From positions 372,001 to 436,000 of the forward strand of contig NZ_BNAD01000002.1 of assembly GCF_014653115.1 (NCBI RefSeq): DNA of 64,000 nucleotides. Direction: 5' to 3'. Positions 51,495 to 59,081 of the stretch are shown piece after piece (position 1 is the first letter of the stretch; each line of letters begins with the position of its first letter). Source of the DNA: Nocardioides flavus (ex Wang et al. 2016) (GTDB lineage Bacteria > Actinomycetota > Actinomycetes > Propionibacteriales > Nocardioidaceae). Both the position numbers and the translations under genes were made by a program. The notes beneath the pieces were generated by a model. That model was not told the DNA's origin. It worked only from the letters and a program-made list of their open reading frames with translations, and searched no databases.

Positions 51495-51755
51495 GTGGTG
51501 GGCTCGTGGGTCGTCCAGTCCGTCGCCGGATGGGCGGCCTTCAACGAGGACCGGCTCCAGCAGCTGCAGGACCCGATCGTCTGGACGGCCTACCTGGCCA
51601 ACGCGGACTTCTGGGCCCGCACCCTGCAGAACTGGCAGAGCGAGTTCCTGGCGGTCGGGACGATGGCCGTGCTCGCCATCTACCTCCGGCAGCGCGGGTC
51701 GCCCCAGAGCAAGCCGGTCGGCGAACCCCACGACTCCACCGGTGTGGAGGGCTGA
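51495..51755 (+). pseudogene. Remnant of a DUF6766-like membrane protein (C-terminal half)
   Basis: The open frame (from GTG 51414 or GTG 51495) encodes one membrane helix region (VVQSVAGWAAFNED) and the tail FLAVGTMAVLAIYLRQRGSPQSKPVGEPH. From memory of the DUF6766 family, complete members have two copies of a helix-loop-NWQSEFL-helix unit and end in LRQRGSPESKPV; only the second unit is here. The N-terminal stretch (PVPIPPRLIRPSGGARGP) looks like translated non-coding DNA. I therefore infer a truncated gene, though a short functional protein is possible. Confidence 0.5.
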
Positions 51756-51826
51756 CCCCGTCGGTTGCACCCGCGGGCCCCGAGTGGGACGGTGGACTCG
51801 GTCGACATCCACCCTTTCGGAGGTAC

Positions 51827-52570
51827 GTGATCAACGACGACGTGTTCGGACAGCAGCTGGCCGACGCCGTGCGCGACCTCGACGCCCAGTCAGACCCTCC
51901 CCACACCCTGGAGCGCCTGGTCGAGATCACCCCGGAGTTCTTCGAGTCGTGCGACTTCGTGGGCGTGTCGCTCGTCGAGCGCGACGCGATCCGTACGCCT
52001 GCGGCGAGCAACGAGCGGCTGCGCGAGCTCGACGAGTCGCAGTACGCGATCGGCCAGGGGCCGTGCCGCGAGGCCATCCGCGACGAGTCGACGGTCGTCG
52101 TCGACGACCTCGCCACCGACCCGCGGTGGCCGGAGTGGGGCCGGGCGATGGTCGACGCCCTGGGCATCCGCTCGAGCCTGAGCTTCCGCCTGTTCACCCG
52201 GCCGGACCGCACGTGGGGGGCGCTCAACGTCTACTCCCGGACGCCGTCGGCCTTCACCGAGCACGACGTGGTGCAGGGACAGGCCATCGCGGCGATGTCG
52301 GCGGTCGCACTGGCCCGCTCGATCAACGACGAGCAGCTCGCCGGGGCCATCGAGACCCGGACCGTGATCGGCCAGGCGATGGGCATCGTGATGGAGCGCT
52401 ACGGCCTCGACGAGGACCGTGCCTTCAGCGTGCTACGGCGGCTCTCGTCCCACCAGAACGTCAAGCTGCGCGACCTCGCCGCGCAGCTGGTCGAGACGCG
52501 TCGCCTCCCCGGGGCCGCGGGCGAGGAGACCGCCCCTTCGCAGGTGGCGGAGCCCAACGCGTCCCTGTGA
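51827..52570 (+). CDS. GAF-ANTAR antitermination regulator
   Basis: 247 residues. GAF at about 30-165 (EFFESCDFVGVSLVERDAIRTP, YAIGQGPCREAIRDESTVVVDDL, GIRSSLSFRLFTRPDRTWGALNVYSR in parts) and ANTAR at about 172-230 (TRTVIGQAMGIVMERYGLDEDRAFSVLRRLSSHQNVKLRDLA in parts). GTG start with GGAGG 5 nt upstream. Closely resembles the GAF-ANTAR protein at 40444-41184 in its ANTAR helix (MERYG, LRRLSS), suggesting paralogy. Confidence 0.9.
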   Translation: MINDDVFGQQLADAVRDLDAQSDPPHTLERLVEITPEFFESCDFVGVSLVERDAIRTPAASNERLRELDESQYAIGQGPCREAIRDESTVVVDDLATDPRWPEWGRAMVDALGIRSSLSFRLFTRPDRTWGALNVYSRTPSAFTEHDVVQGQAIAAMSAVALARSINDEQLAGAIETRTVIGQAMGIVMERYGLDEDRAFSVLRRLSSHQNVKLRDLAAQLVETRRLPGAAGEETAPSQVAEPNASL

Positions 52571-52580
52571 CGCTCGGCAC

Positions 52581-53036
52581 ATGAGCGACCAGCCCTCCCC
52601 CGAGCACCAGCGCCCCGAGGGCGTCACCGACGCCACCGTCGAGGCGACCGGAAAGCTGTCGGCCGCGCTCGACCACGTCGAGGACGCCCGCGGCCACCTC
52701 TACGCCTTCCACCGTCTGATGGGCAGCGCGGAGACGACGCTGGAGGAGGCCGAGGAGCTCGTCCGCGAGGCCGGGCACACCGACATCGCCGACGCGATGG
52801 ACCGCGACGTCCTCGGCCAGAACCCGCTCCCCGGCATGTGGTCGTTCCAGATGGTCGAGGCCTTCGACGACGGCTTCTACGCCCGCGCCAAGGGCCTGCA
52901 CCAGCGCGCCCTCGACGAGCTCATGGGCGGGCAGCGCCACGTCTTCGAGGCCGAGATGAAGGAGCTGCGCCGCACCCGCGGGCGGGAGGGGCACGAGGCC
53001 CGTCCCGCCGACGTCGAGGGGCACCCCGAGTACTAG
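52581..53036 (+). CDS. Conserved hypothetical protein, 151 aa
   Basis: Function unknown. Soluble, helical and charged: ATVEATGKLSAALDHVEDARGHLYAFHRLMG in parts, a central GQNPLPGMWSFQMVEAFDDGFYARAK segment in parts, and an Arg/Glu-rich C-terminus. No signal peptide or metal motif. It starts 10 bp after the GAF-ANTAR gene and is likely cotranscribed with it. Convergent with the LuxR regulator, 7 bp apart. Confidence 0.75.
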   Translation: MSDQPSPEHQRPEGVTDATVEATGKLSAALDHVEDARGHLYAFHRLMGSAETTLEEAEELVREAGHTDIADAMDRDVLGQNPLPGMWSFQMVEAFDDGFYARAKGLHQRALDELMGGQRHVFEAEMKELRRTRGREGHEARPADVEGHPEY

Positions 53037-53043
53037 GCGGGTA

Positions 53044-53802
53044 CTAGCGCGCGGCGGGCATCCCGGGACGCACCGGCGGGACGACGGCCTGGCGCACCGG
53101 CTGGCGGCCGGCCGGCTGGCGTACGGGCTGGCGCACCGGCTGCACCGGCTGACGCGCGAGCGTGGCACGCACCGGGTCGGGCTCGGTCGGCATGAGGAGG
53201 CCGTGCTGGATCGCCCAGAGGACCGCCTGCGAGCGCGAGCTCACCTCGATCTTGGAGTAGGCGCCGCGGATGTAGGACTTCACCGAGTTGATGCTGAGGT
53301 TGGTCTCCTCGGCGATCTCGCGGTTGGCCTTGCCGGCGGCGATCATCGACAGCACCTCGGTCTCGCGCTGCGTGAGGGGCCACTTCTGGGCGGCCGCCTT
53401 CTCCGCCTCGGCCTGAGGAGTCCAGGCGTCGACGATCGTGCGACCGTCGGCGATCTGGAGCAGGTTCCAGACCAGGCGTCGGGACGGGAGGTACTTGCTG
53501 ACGAACCCGGCGGCGCCGCGCGCCATCTCGGTCGAGACGGCCTCCGGGCTGCAGTCCCAGCCGAAGGCGACCATGCGGGTCGGGAAGCGCTGGGGCGCGG
53601 GGCGTACGCCGGCGGTGCGGCGGTGGGGTTCGTAGAGCGTGAGGTCCACGAGGGGCGCCGGTCCGTCGGCCCGGTGGGCCACGACGGAGATCAGCGCGGA
53701 GTGCGGCTCGAGCATGGCGCGGAGGCCGTGGACGACGAGCTCGCTCTCCTCCATGATCGCCACCTTGATGTGGCGCGAGGCGGGGGCAGTAGGTCGGTGC
53801 AT
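53044..53802 (-). CDS. LuxR-type regulator with a degenerate receiver and a PVRQ-repeat tail
   Basis: 252 residues. The N-terminal domain starts like a NarL receiver (IKVAIMEESELVVHGLRAML) and ends with GAAGFVSKYLPSR, but the acidic pair is EE and the phospho-Asp strand reads LVDLTLYEP, so phosphorylation is uncertain. A GerE/LuxR helix-turn-helix follows (PLTQRETEVLSMIAAGKANREIAEETNLSINSVKSYI in parts). The last 40 residues are a low-complexity Pro/Val/Arg/Gln tail. ATG 53802 chosen as MHRPTAP; a longer start at 53838 has no support. Downstream of a GAF-ANTAR gene, 55-bp gap. Confidence 0.85.
   Translation of the reverse strand: MHRPTAPASRHIKVAIMEESELVVHGLRAMLEPHSALISVVAHRADGPAPLVDLTLYEPHRRTAGVRPAPQRFPTRMVAFGWDCSPEAVSTEMARGAAGFVSKYLPSRRLVWNLLQIADGRTIVDAWTPQAEAEKAAAQKWPLTQRETEVLSMIAAGKANREIAEETNLSINSVKSYIRGAYSKIEVSSRSQAVLWAIQHGLLMPTEPDPVRATLARQPVQPVRQPVRQPAGRQPVRQAVVPPVRPGMPAAR
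53086..53160. repeat. Degenerate tandem repeat encoding PVRQ units
   Basis: Imperfect copies of GGCTGGCGCACC on the + strand encode repeated P-V-R-Q on the - strand in the C-terminal tail of the LuxR-type regulator. Slippage at these copies would change tail length in steps of whole repeat units. Confidence 0.6.
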
Positions 53803-53834
53803 GACCGGGCAGTACCCCCTTGGGCGGGGGACAT

Positions 53835-53848
53835 GCACACCCGTGTGC
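53835..53848. promoter_or_regulatory. Short palindrome upstream of the LuxR-type gene
   Basis: GCACAC-CC-GTGTGC, a perfect 6-bp dyad in the 55-bp gap between a GAF-ANTAR gene and the LuxR-type gene, 33 bp upstream of the latter's start. A CCCCC/GGGGG stem lies just beside it. Operator or RNA hairpin; cannot be decided. Confidence 0.3.
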
Positions 53849-53857
53849 GCTAGTGCC

Positions 53858-54523
53858 TCAGGCCAGCAGCACGCCGGCCACCCCGGCTGCCTGGGCCACG
53901 GTCACGCCCGCGCGCGCGGCGGACTCGTGCAGCAGCGCCGCGGCGTCGTCGGTCGTGATCGCCATCCGGGCCGCGACCAGCCCGACGGCCACGTCGACGA
54001 GACGCTGCTCGCGCAGCCGCGCGGGCGCCATCTCCGCGCGCCGGAGCGTCTCGAACCCCAGGTCCGCGTTGGTCACCGCCCCGGCCTGCCACGCCCCGAG
54101 CGCCTCGACCAGGCCGTCGATGCGGTCGCGGAACGCGTCGGCGGTGGAGGCGTACAGGTCGATGGTCAGCACGGCGCGGCCGTCCTCGACGACCGGCAGC
54201 GACACCGTGCTGGCGATCCCGCCGAACGCGCCCTCGCGGGCCATGTGGGCCCACCCGCCCTCGTCGAGGGCGTAGACCTGGGTGCGCGGGAGGCCAGCGG
54301 CCGCCGGCTCGTGCTGACCCACGCCGCCGGACTGCTGCGTGGCCTCGTGGTCGACGAGGGTGAACGTGAGGTCCTCGTCGAGGAGCGTGACGCTCAGCGC
54401 CACGCAGTCGGGCACCGTGCGCACGGCCCAGCCCTCGATGACGCGCAGCAGCCCCTCGACGTCGTCCACCGACGCCGTGACGTACTCGTCCAACGCCTCC
54501 CGGCTCTGAGGCAGCAGCTCCAT
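53858..54523 (-). CDS. GAF-ANTAR antitermination regulator (divergent member)
   Basis: 221 residues. The GAF-like region (VALSVTLLDEDLTFTLVDHEATQQ, ALDEGGWAHMAREGAFGGIASTVSLPVVEDGRAVLTIDLYAS in parts) lacks the GEGPC motif of the other three. The C-terminal REQRLVDVAVGLVAARMAITTDDAAALLHESAARAG (in parts) is an ANTAR-like helix bundle. ATG at 54523; promoter region shared with the divergent HAD gene 129 bp away. The LuxR-type gene follows on the same strand. Confidence 0.82.
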   Translation of the reverse strand: MELLPQSREALDEYVTASVDDVEGLLRVIEGWAVRTVPDCVALSVTLLDEDLTFTLVDHEATQQSGGVGQHEPAAAGLPRTQVYALDEGGWAHMAREGAFGGIASTVSLPVVEDGRAVLTIDLYASTADAFRDRIDGLVEALGAWQAGAVTNADLGFETLRRAEMAPARLREQRLVDVAVGLVAARMAITTDDAAALLHESAARAGVTVAQAAGVAGVLLA

Positions 54524-54652
54524 GACGATCCCCTCATCACTGTCGTGTTGCCTGAACCAGCGATCGTCCTCTGCGCCCGGCACCCACACCACACCCACCG
54601 GGGCGACCGGGCGGGCGTGCATGTGACCCCGCCCCGTGGGGTACGGCCGGCC

Positions 54653-55327
54653 GTGACTGCACAGCCTCTCCACCACCCGGTCGTCGTGCTCGATCTCGAC
54701 GGCACCCTCGTCGACTCCGTGTACGAGCACGTCGTCGCCTGGCACGCCGCGTTCCGCGACGTCGGGCTGCACGTGAGCGCCGTACGGGTCCACGAGTCCA
54801 TCGGCATGGGCGGCGACCGCCTCGTCGCGCACGTGGCCGGCGAGCCCGCCGAGTCCGCGGTGGGCGACGACGTCCGCAAGCTCCACGACCAGTACTTCCG
54901 CTCCGCCCTGCGGACCATCTGCGGGCTCGACGGCGCCTCCGAGCTCGTCGAGGCGCTCGCCGGGCAGGGCCACCGGGTCGTCCTGGCCAGCTCGTCGGAG
55001 GCGGACCTCGTCGACGAGATGCTCGAGCCCCTCGACGTGCGCCGCCACCTGGCCGCGGTCGTGACCGGCTCCGACGGAGCGGCCACCAAGCCCGCCCCCG
55101 ACGCGGTCGAGCTCGCGGTCGAGCGGGCCGGCGGCGGCAAGGCCATCGTCGTCGGCGACGCGGTGTGGGACGCCCTGTCCGCCGAGGCCGCGGGCGCGCC
55201 GTGCATCGGCCTGCGCAGCGGGGGCACCGGCGCCGAGCGTCTCCTGTCCGCCGGTGCGTCCTGGGTGTACGACGGCCCGCGCGACCTGCTGGACCGCATC
55301 CAGGACGGACCGCTCCGCACGCCCTGA
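54653..55327 (+). CDS. HAD family hydrolase (phosphoglycolate-phosphatase-like)
   Basis: 224-residue phosphatase. Motif I VVLDLDGTLVDS (nucleophile and acid Asp) near residues 10-21, motif II Ser in VVLASSSEAD, motif III Lys in ATKPAPDAVELA, motif IV GDAVWDALSAEAAG. The helical cap between motif I and II is type C1, as in Gph and beta-phosphoglucomutase-like enzymes. Substrate unknown. GTG start. The next gene starts 173 bp further on. Confidence 0.9.
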   Translation: MTAQPLHHPVVVLDLDGTLVDSVYEHVVAWHAAFRDVGLHVSAVRVHESIGMGGDRLVAHVAGEPAESAVGDDVRKLHDQYFRSALRTICGLDGASELVEALAGQGHRVVLASSSEADLVDEMLEPLDVRRHLAAVVTGSDGAATKPAPDAVELAVERAGGGKAIVVGDAVWDALSAEAAGAPCIGLRSGGTGAERLLSAGASWVYDGPRDLLDRIQDGPLRTP

Positions 55328-55455
55328 CCCGGACGGTACGAGACCCGCCGGGGCCACCTCGCACGGCGTACGGGAGGTCAGCCCAGGCAGGTCTCGCGCC
55401 AGGCGTCAAGTACCCCTTGCGCTCCGATGCATGCGCATCCCGCCCCGCCATCCGG

Positions 55456-55480
55456 GTACGGGGAGGTCGATCCCCCGTAC
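55456..55480. promoter_or_regulatory. Inverted repeat upstream of the small acidic gene
   Basis: GTACGGGG (55456-55463) and CCCCGTAC (55473-55480) flank 9 nt. The left arm overlaps GGGTAC, which resembles the -10 of SigB/SigF-type promoters, but I see no GTTT-like -35 at the right distance. It ends 20 bp before the ATG at 55501. Confidence 0.4.
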
Positions 55481-55500
55481 AGAGCATTGAGGAGACGCTG

Positions 55501-55668
55501 ATGAGCACCCACGAGTCCGACCCCCAGGGCGACCCGCAGACGCACCTCGACACCGACCCGGCCAACCGCCCCGACGTGGAGGACGACCCGGCGCACGACG
55601 CCGGTCGCGACGAGGGCTGGGAGTCCGAGGGCGGCGCGACGCCCGCCGGCCCCGCCACCGACACGTGA
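55501..55668 (+). CDS. Small acidic hypothetical protein, 55 aa
   Basis: Very hydrophilic, with many Asp, Glu, Pro and Thr and no hydrophobic core (MSTHESDPQGDPQTHLD start), probably disordered. A GAGGAG ribosome-binding site 6 nt upstream and a 4-bp overlap with the following flavoprotein gene (GTGA) support translation. Function unknown; may be an assembly or stability factor for the coupled protein. Confidence 0.65.
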   Translation: MSTHESDPQGDPQTHLDTDPANRPDVEDDPAHDAGRDEGWESEGGATPAGPATDT

Positions 55669-57122
55669 GCGCCGGGCGCCCCGCGGACCGTACGTCCCTC
55701 TGGCTCGACCGCTCCGCACCCGTCGCGGACGACGAGCTGCCCGATGCCGCGCTGGACGTGGTCGTGGTCGGTGCCGGGCTCACCGGCCTGACCACGACCC
55801 TGCTGCTCGCGCGGGCCGGCCTGCGGGTGGCCTGCGTGGAAGCCCGGTACGTCGGCGCGGTGACCACCGGCCACACGACCGGCAAGGTCTCCCTGCTCCA
55901 GGGCACCCACCTCTCGCGCATCCGCCGCCACACGTCCGCGTCGACGGCGCGGACGTTCGTCGACGCCAGTCGCGAAGGCATGGAGTGGCTGCTGCGGTTC
56001 TGCGACGACCACGGCGTGGCCACCCAGCGGCGTGCAGCTGTGACGTACGCCGCGACGACCGGCGAGCTCGGCACCGTCGAGCGCGAGCACCGGGTCGCCG
56101 AGGAGCTCGGCCTGCCCGTGCAGTGGCGTGACCGGCTCGACATGCCGTTCCCGCACGTCGGCGCGACCGTGCTGGCCGACCAGGCACAGCTCGACGCGAT
56201 GGAGGTGCTGGTCGCGCTCGCCACGCAGGTGCGCGAGCACGGCGGCACGATCCACCAGGGGCGGCGGGTCCGGTCGGTCTCGACCTCGATCCCGGGCTCG
56301 GGCGACCCGGTCGCCCACCTCGACGACGGCCACGACCTGACCGCCCGGCACGTGGTGCTGGCCACGGGCGCACCGATCCTCGACCGCGGGCTGCACTTCG
56401 CCCGGCTCGAGCCGCAGCGCTCGTACGCCCTCGCGTTCTCCGGCGGCCCGGACCTCGACGCCATGTACCTCTCCGCCGGCAGCGACTCGCGCTCGGTGCG
56501 CGACGCCCCCGGCGCGGTGCTGCTCGTCGGCGGCAGCGGCCACGTGGTCGGGCGGACCCGCTCCGCGCAGGCGCACGTCGAGGCGCTGCGGTCGTGGACC
56601 GCGAGCCACTGGCGCGACGTCACCGAGACGCACGCGTGGTCCGCGCAGGACTACCGCACCCCCGACGGGCTCCCCTTCGTCGGGCACCTGCCGGGCGGTG
56701 GCGGGCGGGTCCACGTCGCGACCGGCTACGAGAAGTGGGGCATGGCCACCGCGGTCGTCGCCGCGCGCGCCATCTCCGGCGACATCCTCGGCTCGGAGCC
56801 GTCGTGGGCGGGCGTGCTGCACCGGCGCCTGCCGCATCCGTCGGGCGTGGCCGAGGTGGCCCGCTTCAACCTCGGCGTCGGCGCCTCGCTCGTCACCGGC
56901 GCCGTCCGGACGGTGCGCGAGCACCTCCCCGGCACCGGCGGTGCGGCCCAGGCCCACGAGTGCGGCGTCGTCGGGGTGTGCACCCACCTCGGCGGACTGC
57001 TGAGGTGGAACGACGCCGAGGACACGTGGGACTGCCCCCTGCACGGCTCGCGGTTCACCCGCGACGGCGAGGTGCTCGAGGGCCCGGCCACCCGTCCGCT
57101 GCGCAGGCGGTCCCCGGGCTGA
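55665..57122 (+). CDS. FAD-dependent oxidoreductase with C-terminal Rieske domain
   Basis: 485 residues. N-terminal DAO-type flavoprotein: VVVGAGLTGLTTTLLLARAGL near residues 29-49, GHTTGKVSLLQGTHLSRI and the FAD-closing GYEKWGMATAVVAARAI. The C-terminal 50 residues form a Rieske 2Fe-2S domain with CTHLGG (Cys, His) and CPLHGSRF (Cys, His), spacing normal. Predicted to pass electrons between an amine or amino-acid-like substrate and the cluster. GTG start overlaps the small acidic gene; its stop overlaps the next ATG as TGATG. Confidence 0.9.
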   Translation: MSAGRPADRTSLWLDRSAPVADDELPDAALDVVVVGAGLTGLTTTLLLARAGLRVACVEARYVGAVTTGHTTGKVSLLQGTHLSRIRRHTSASTARTFVDASREGMEWLLRFCDDHGVATQRRAAVTYAATTGELGTVEREHRVAEELGLPVQWRDRLDMPFPHVGATVLADQAQLDAMEVLVALATQVREHGGTIHQGRRVRSVSTSIPGSGDPVAHLDDGHDLTARHVVLATGAPILDRGLHFARLEPQRSYALAFSGGPDLDAMYLSAGSDSRSVRDAPGAVLLVGGSGHVVGRTRSAQAHVEALRSWTASHWRDVTETHAWSAQDYRTPDGLPFVGHLPGGGGRVHVATGYEKWGMATAVVAARAISGDILGSEPSWAGVLHRRLPHPSGVAEVARFNLGVGASLVTGAVRTVREHLPGTGGAAQAHECGVVGVCTHLGGLLRWNDAEDTWDCPLHGSRFTRDGEVLEGPATRPLRRRSPG

Positions 57123-57574
57123 TGCTGCGCCGGATCCTCCCCCTCGTGGCCGCGATCGTGCTGTTCGGCGGCTGCGGGCTGCTGCCGTCCGACTTCCCCG
57201 CCGACCCCGACGGCACGCTCGACCGGGTCCGCACAGAGGGCGTCGTACGGGCCGGCGCCTCGCCCCGGCCCGGCTGGGTCGAGGTGGCCACCGGGGATCC
57301 CACCGGCCGCGAGCCGGAGCTGGTGGAGGCCTTCGCCGAGGACCTCGGCGCGGAGGTCGAGTGGACCGTCGCCGGCGAGGAGGAGCTGGTCCGCCTGTTC
57401 GAGGCGGGCGAGATCGACCTGGCCGTCGGTGGGTTCACCGACACCAACGCCTGGGTGGACAAGGTCGGCCTGACCCGGCCGTACGTCAGCACGCACGTGC
57501 TGATGGTGCCGATGGGCGAGAACGCGTGGCAGTCGCGGCTCGAGCGCTGGCTCGACGACAACGGGGGCGGCTGA
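57122..57574 (+). CDS. Miniature solute-binding lipoprotein (SBP_bac_3-like)
   Basis: 150 residues against about 250 for the family. A signal peptide ends in the lipobox FGGC (Cys18). It then shows the first lobe of a family 3 solute-binding protein: DRVRTEGVVRAGASPRPGWVEV, GREPELVEAFAEDLGAEVEWTV, LVRLFEAGEIDLAVGGFTDTNAWVDKVGLTRPYVS (in parts), and jumps to a final ENAWQSRLERWLDDNG that resembles the usual C-terminus. The second lobe is missing, so ligand trapping of the normal kind is unlikely. The next gene overlaps its stop by 1 bp. Confidence 0.8.
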   Translation: MLRRILPLVAAIVLFGGCGLLPSDFPADPDGTLDRVRTEGVVRAGASPRPGWVEVATGDPTGREPELVEAFAEDLGAEVEWTVAGEEELVRLFEAGEIDLAVGGFTDTNAWVDKVGLTRPYVSTHVLMVPMGENAWQSRLERWLDDNGGG

Positions 57575-58572
57575 TGAGGCCCGGGGCCGAACCCGGCGAG
57601 GGCGGGCAGCGGTTCGGCCACACCGAGCTGCCGCCCGAGCAGGCGCACGCGCTGCGGCGGGCGAAGCGGCTCGAGGTGGTCACGCTGGTCTACATGGCCA
57701 GTGCCGTGGCCGTCGTCTTCGCGACCGCCGGCAGCTCGCAGGCGATGAAGACGGCGTGGGTCGAGGACAGCCTCGCGCTCGTCCCGCCGCTCGCCTTCCT
57801 CGTCGCTGTCCGGTTCGGCCACCGGCGTCCCGACGCCGACCACCCCTACGGCTACCACCGCTCGACCGGCGTCGGCCACCTGACGGCGGCGGTCGCGCTG
57901 CTGGCCGTCGGCCTGCTGCTCGCGGTGGAGTCGGCGATGAGCCTCGCGCGCGCCGAGCACCCGCCGATCGGCACGGTCCAGCTGTTCGGCCAGACGTTCT
58001 GGGCGGGCTGGCTGATGGTCGCGGCGATGACCTACACCGGGATCGGGCCGTTCGTCCTCGGCCGGATGAAGCTCCCCCTGGCCGAGGCGCTGCACGACAA
58101 GGTGCTCTACGCCGACGCCGACATGCAGAAGGCCGACTGGATGACCGCCGCCGGCACCATCGCCGGCGTGCTCGGCATCGGCCTCGGCCTGTGGTGGGCC
58201 GACTCGAGCGCCGCGCTGCTCATCTCGCTGTCGATCGTCCACGACGGCTGGACGAACCTGCGCCACGCCACGACCGCGCTGATGGACGAGCGCGCGCGGA
58301 CGTACGACGACGAGCACCCGCACCCGCTCACCCGCCGGGTCGACGAGGTCCTCACCAACCTGACCTGGGTCGACGACAGCCGCAGCCGGGTGCGCGACCA
58401 GGGCCACGTGTTCCACGTGGAGGCGTTCGTACGCCCCGTCGCGGGCCGCGCGCCCACCCTCGAGCAGCTCGAGGCCGCTGTGTCGGTGCTCAGCGACCTC
58501 GACTGGAAGGTCCACGACGTGGTGGTGATGCCGGTGCGCGACCTGCCCGACACCATCCCGGCGCCGGACTAG
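57574..58572 (+). CDS. Cation diffusion facilitator family transporter
   Basis: 332-residue membrane protein with about six helices and a cytosolic C-terminal domain (about 215-320). Helix 2 carries VEDSLALVPPLAFLVAVRFGHRRPDADHPYGYHR (in parts) and helix 5 ADADMQKADWMTAAG; the usual HxxxD metal site is replaced by D-rich variants, so metal choice (Zn, Fe or Mn) cannot be predicted. Coupled by overlap to the mini solute-binding protein and the Rieske flavoprotein. Convergent with a lipoprotein gene (4-bp overlap). Confidence 0.88.
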   Translation: MRPGAEPGEGGQRFGHTELPPEQAHALRRAKRLEVVTLVYMASAVAVVFATAGSSQAMKTAWVEDSLALVPPLAFLVAVRFGHRRPDADHPYGYHRSTGVGHLTAAVALLAVGLLLAVESAMSLARAEHPPIGTVQLFGQTFWAGWLMVAAMTYTGIGPFVLGRMKLPLAEALHDKVLYADADMQKADWMTAAGTIAGVLGIGLGLWWADSSAALLISLSIVHDGWTNLRHATTALMDERARTYDDEHPHPLTRRVDEVLTNLTWVDDSRSRVRDQGHVFHVEAFVRPVAGRAPTLEQLEAAVSVLSDLDWKVHDVVVMPVRDLPDTIPAPD

Positions 58573-59030
58573 CGGTTGCTGCAGACCAGGTCGGCGCTGA
58601 GCGCGGCCTCAGCCGGCAGCTCGACGCCCGGTCCGCAGACCAGCTCGAGCGGGTCGGCGGCCTGCTCGACGGCGGCGACGGCCTCGTCGAAGGCCGGCAC
58701 CACCTCGGCGCACGCGTGCTCGAGCCCGATCCGGGTGAGGTCGGAGGTCGACAGGTCGCCGCTGAGCGCGAGCTCGACGGTCCAGGACGCGGCGTCCGTA
58801 CGCGCGCAGTCGGCGGCCGCGGACTGCTGCAGCGCGGCGAAGTCGAAGGTGTCGGTGTCGAGCTCGTCCTCCAGCGCGGCACGCCACTCGGCCAGCGCCC
58901 GGCTCTCGGTCTGCGCAGCCTGCGCCGCCGTACCGCTCCCTTCCCCGCTGTCCGTGCCGCCGGAGCAGGCGGTGAGGACGGGGACGAGCAGGATCGCCGG
59001 GACGAGGGAGCGGAGGGTGGGTGCGCGCAT
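58569..59030 (-). CDS. Hypothetical lipoprotein, 153 aa
   Basis: Signal peptide with lipobox VLTAC (Cys22) followed by a Gly/Ser/Thr linker; the mature part is helical with four Cys (DCARTD, HACAEV, LVCGPG, LVCSNR) that may form two disulfides. Family not recognised. TAGCCT 7 nt upstream of the ATG suggests a leaderless mRNA. Last 4 bp overlap the convergent CDF gene. Confidence 0.8.
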   Translation of the reverse strand: MRAPTLRSLVPAILLVPVLTACSGGTDSGEGSGTAAQAAQTESRALAEWRAALEDELDTDTFDFAALQQSAAADCARTDAASWTVELALSGDLSTSDLTRIGLEHACAEVVPAFDEAVAAVEQAADPLELVCGPGVELPAEAALSADLVCSNR

Positions 59031-59037
59031 GACCCGC

Positions 59038-59043
59038 AGGCTA
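59038..59043 (-). promoter_or_regulatory. -10 element for the lipoprotein gene
   Basis: TAGCCT on the - strand, 7 nt before the ATG at 59030. Confidence 0.45.
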
Positions 59044-59081
59044 GGAGCGGCGCGGGGGCGACGTCCGGCGTTCGTTACTGA

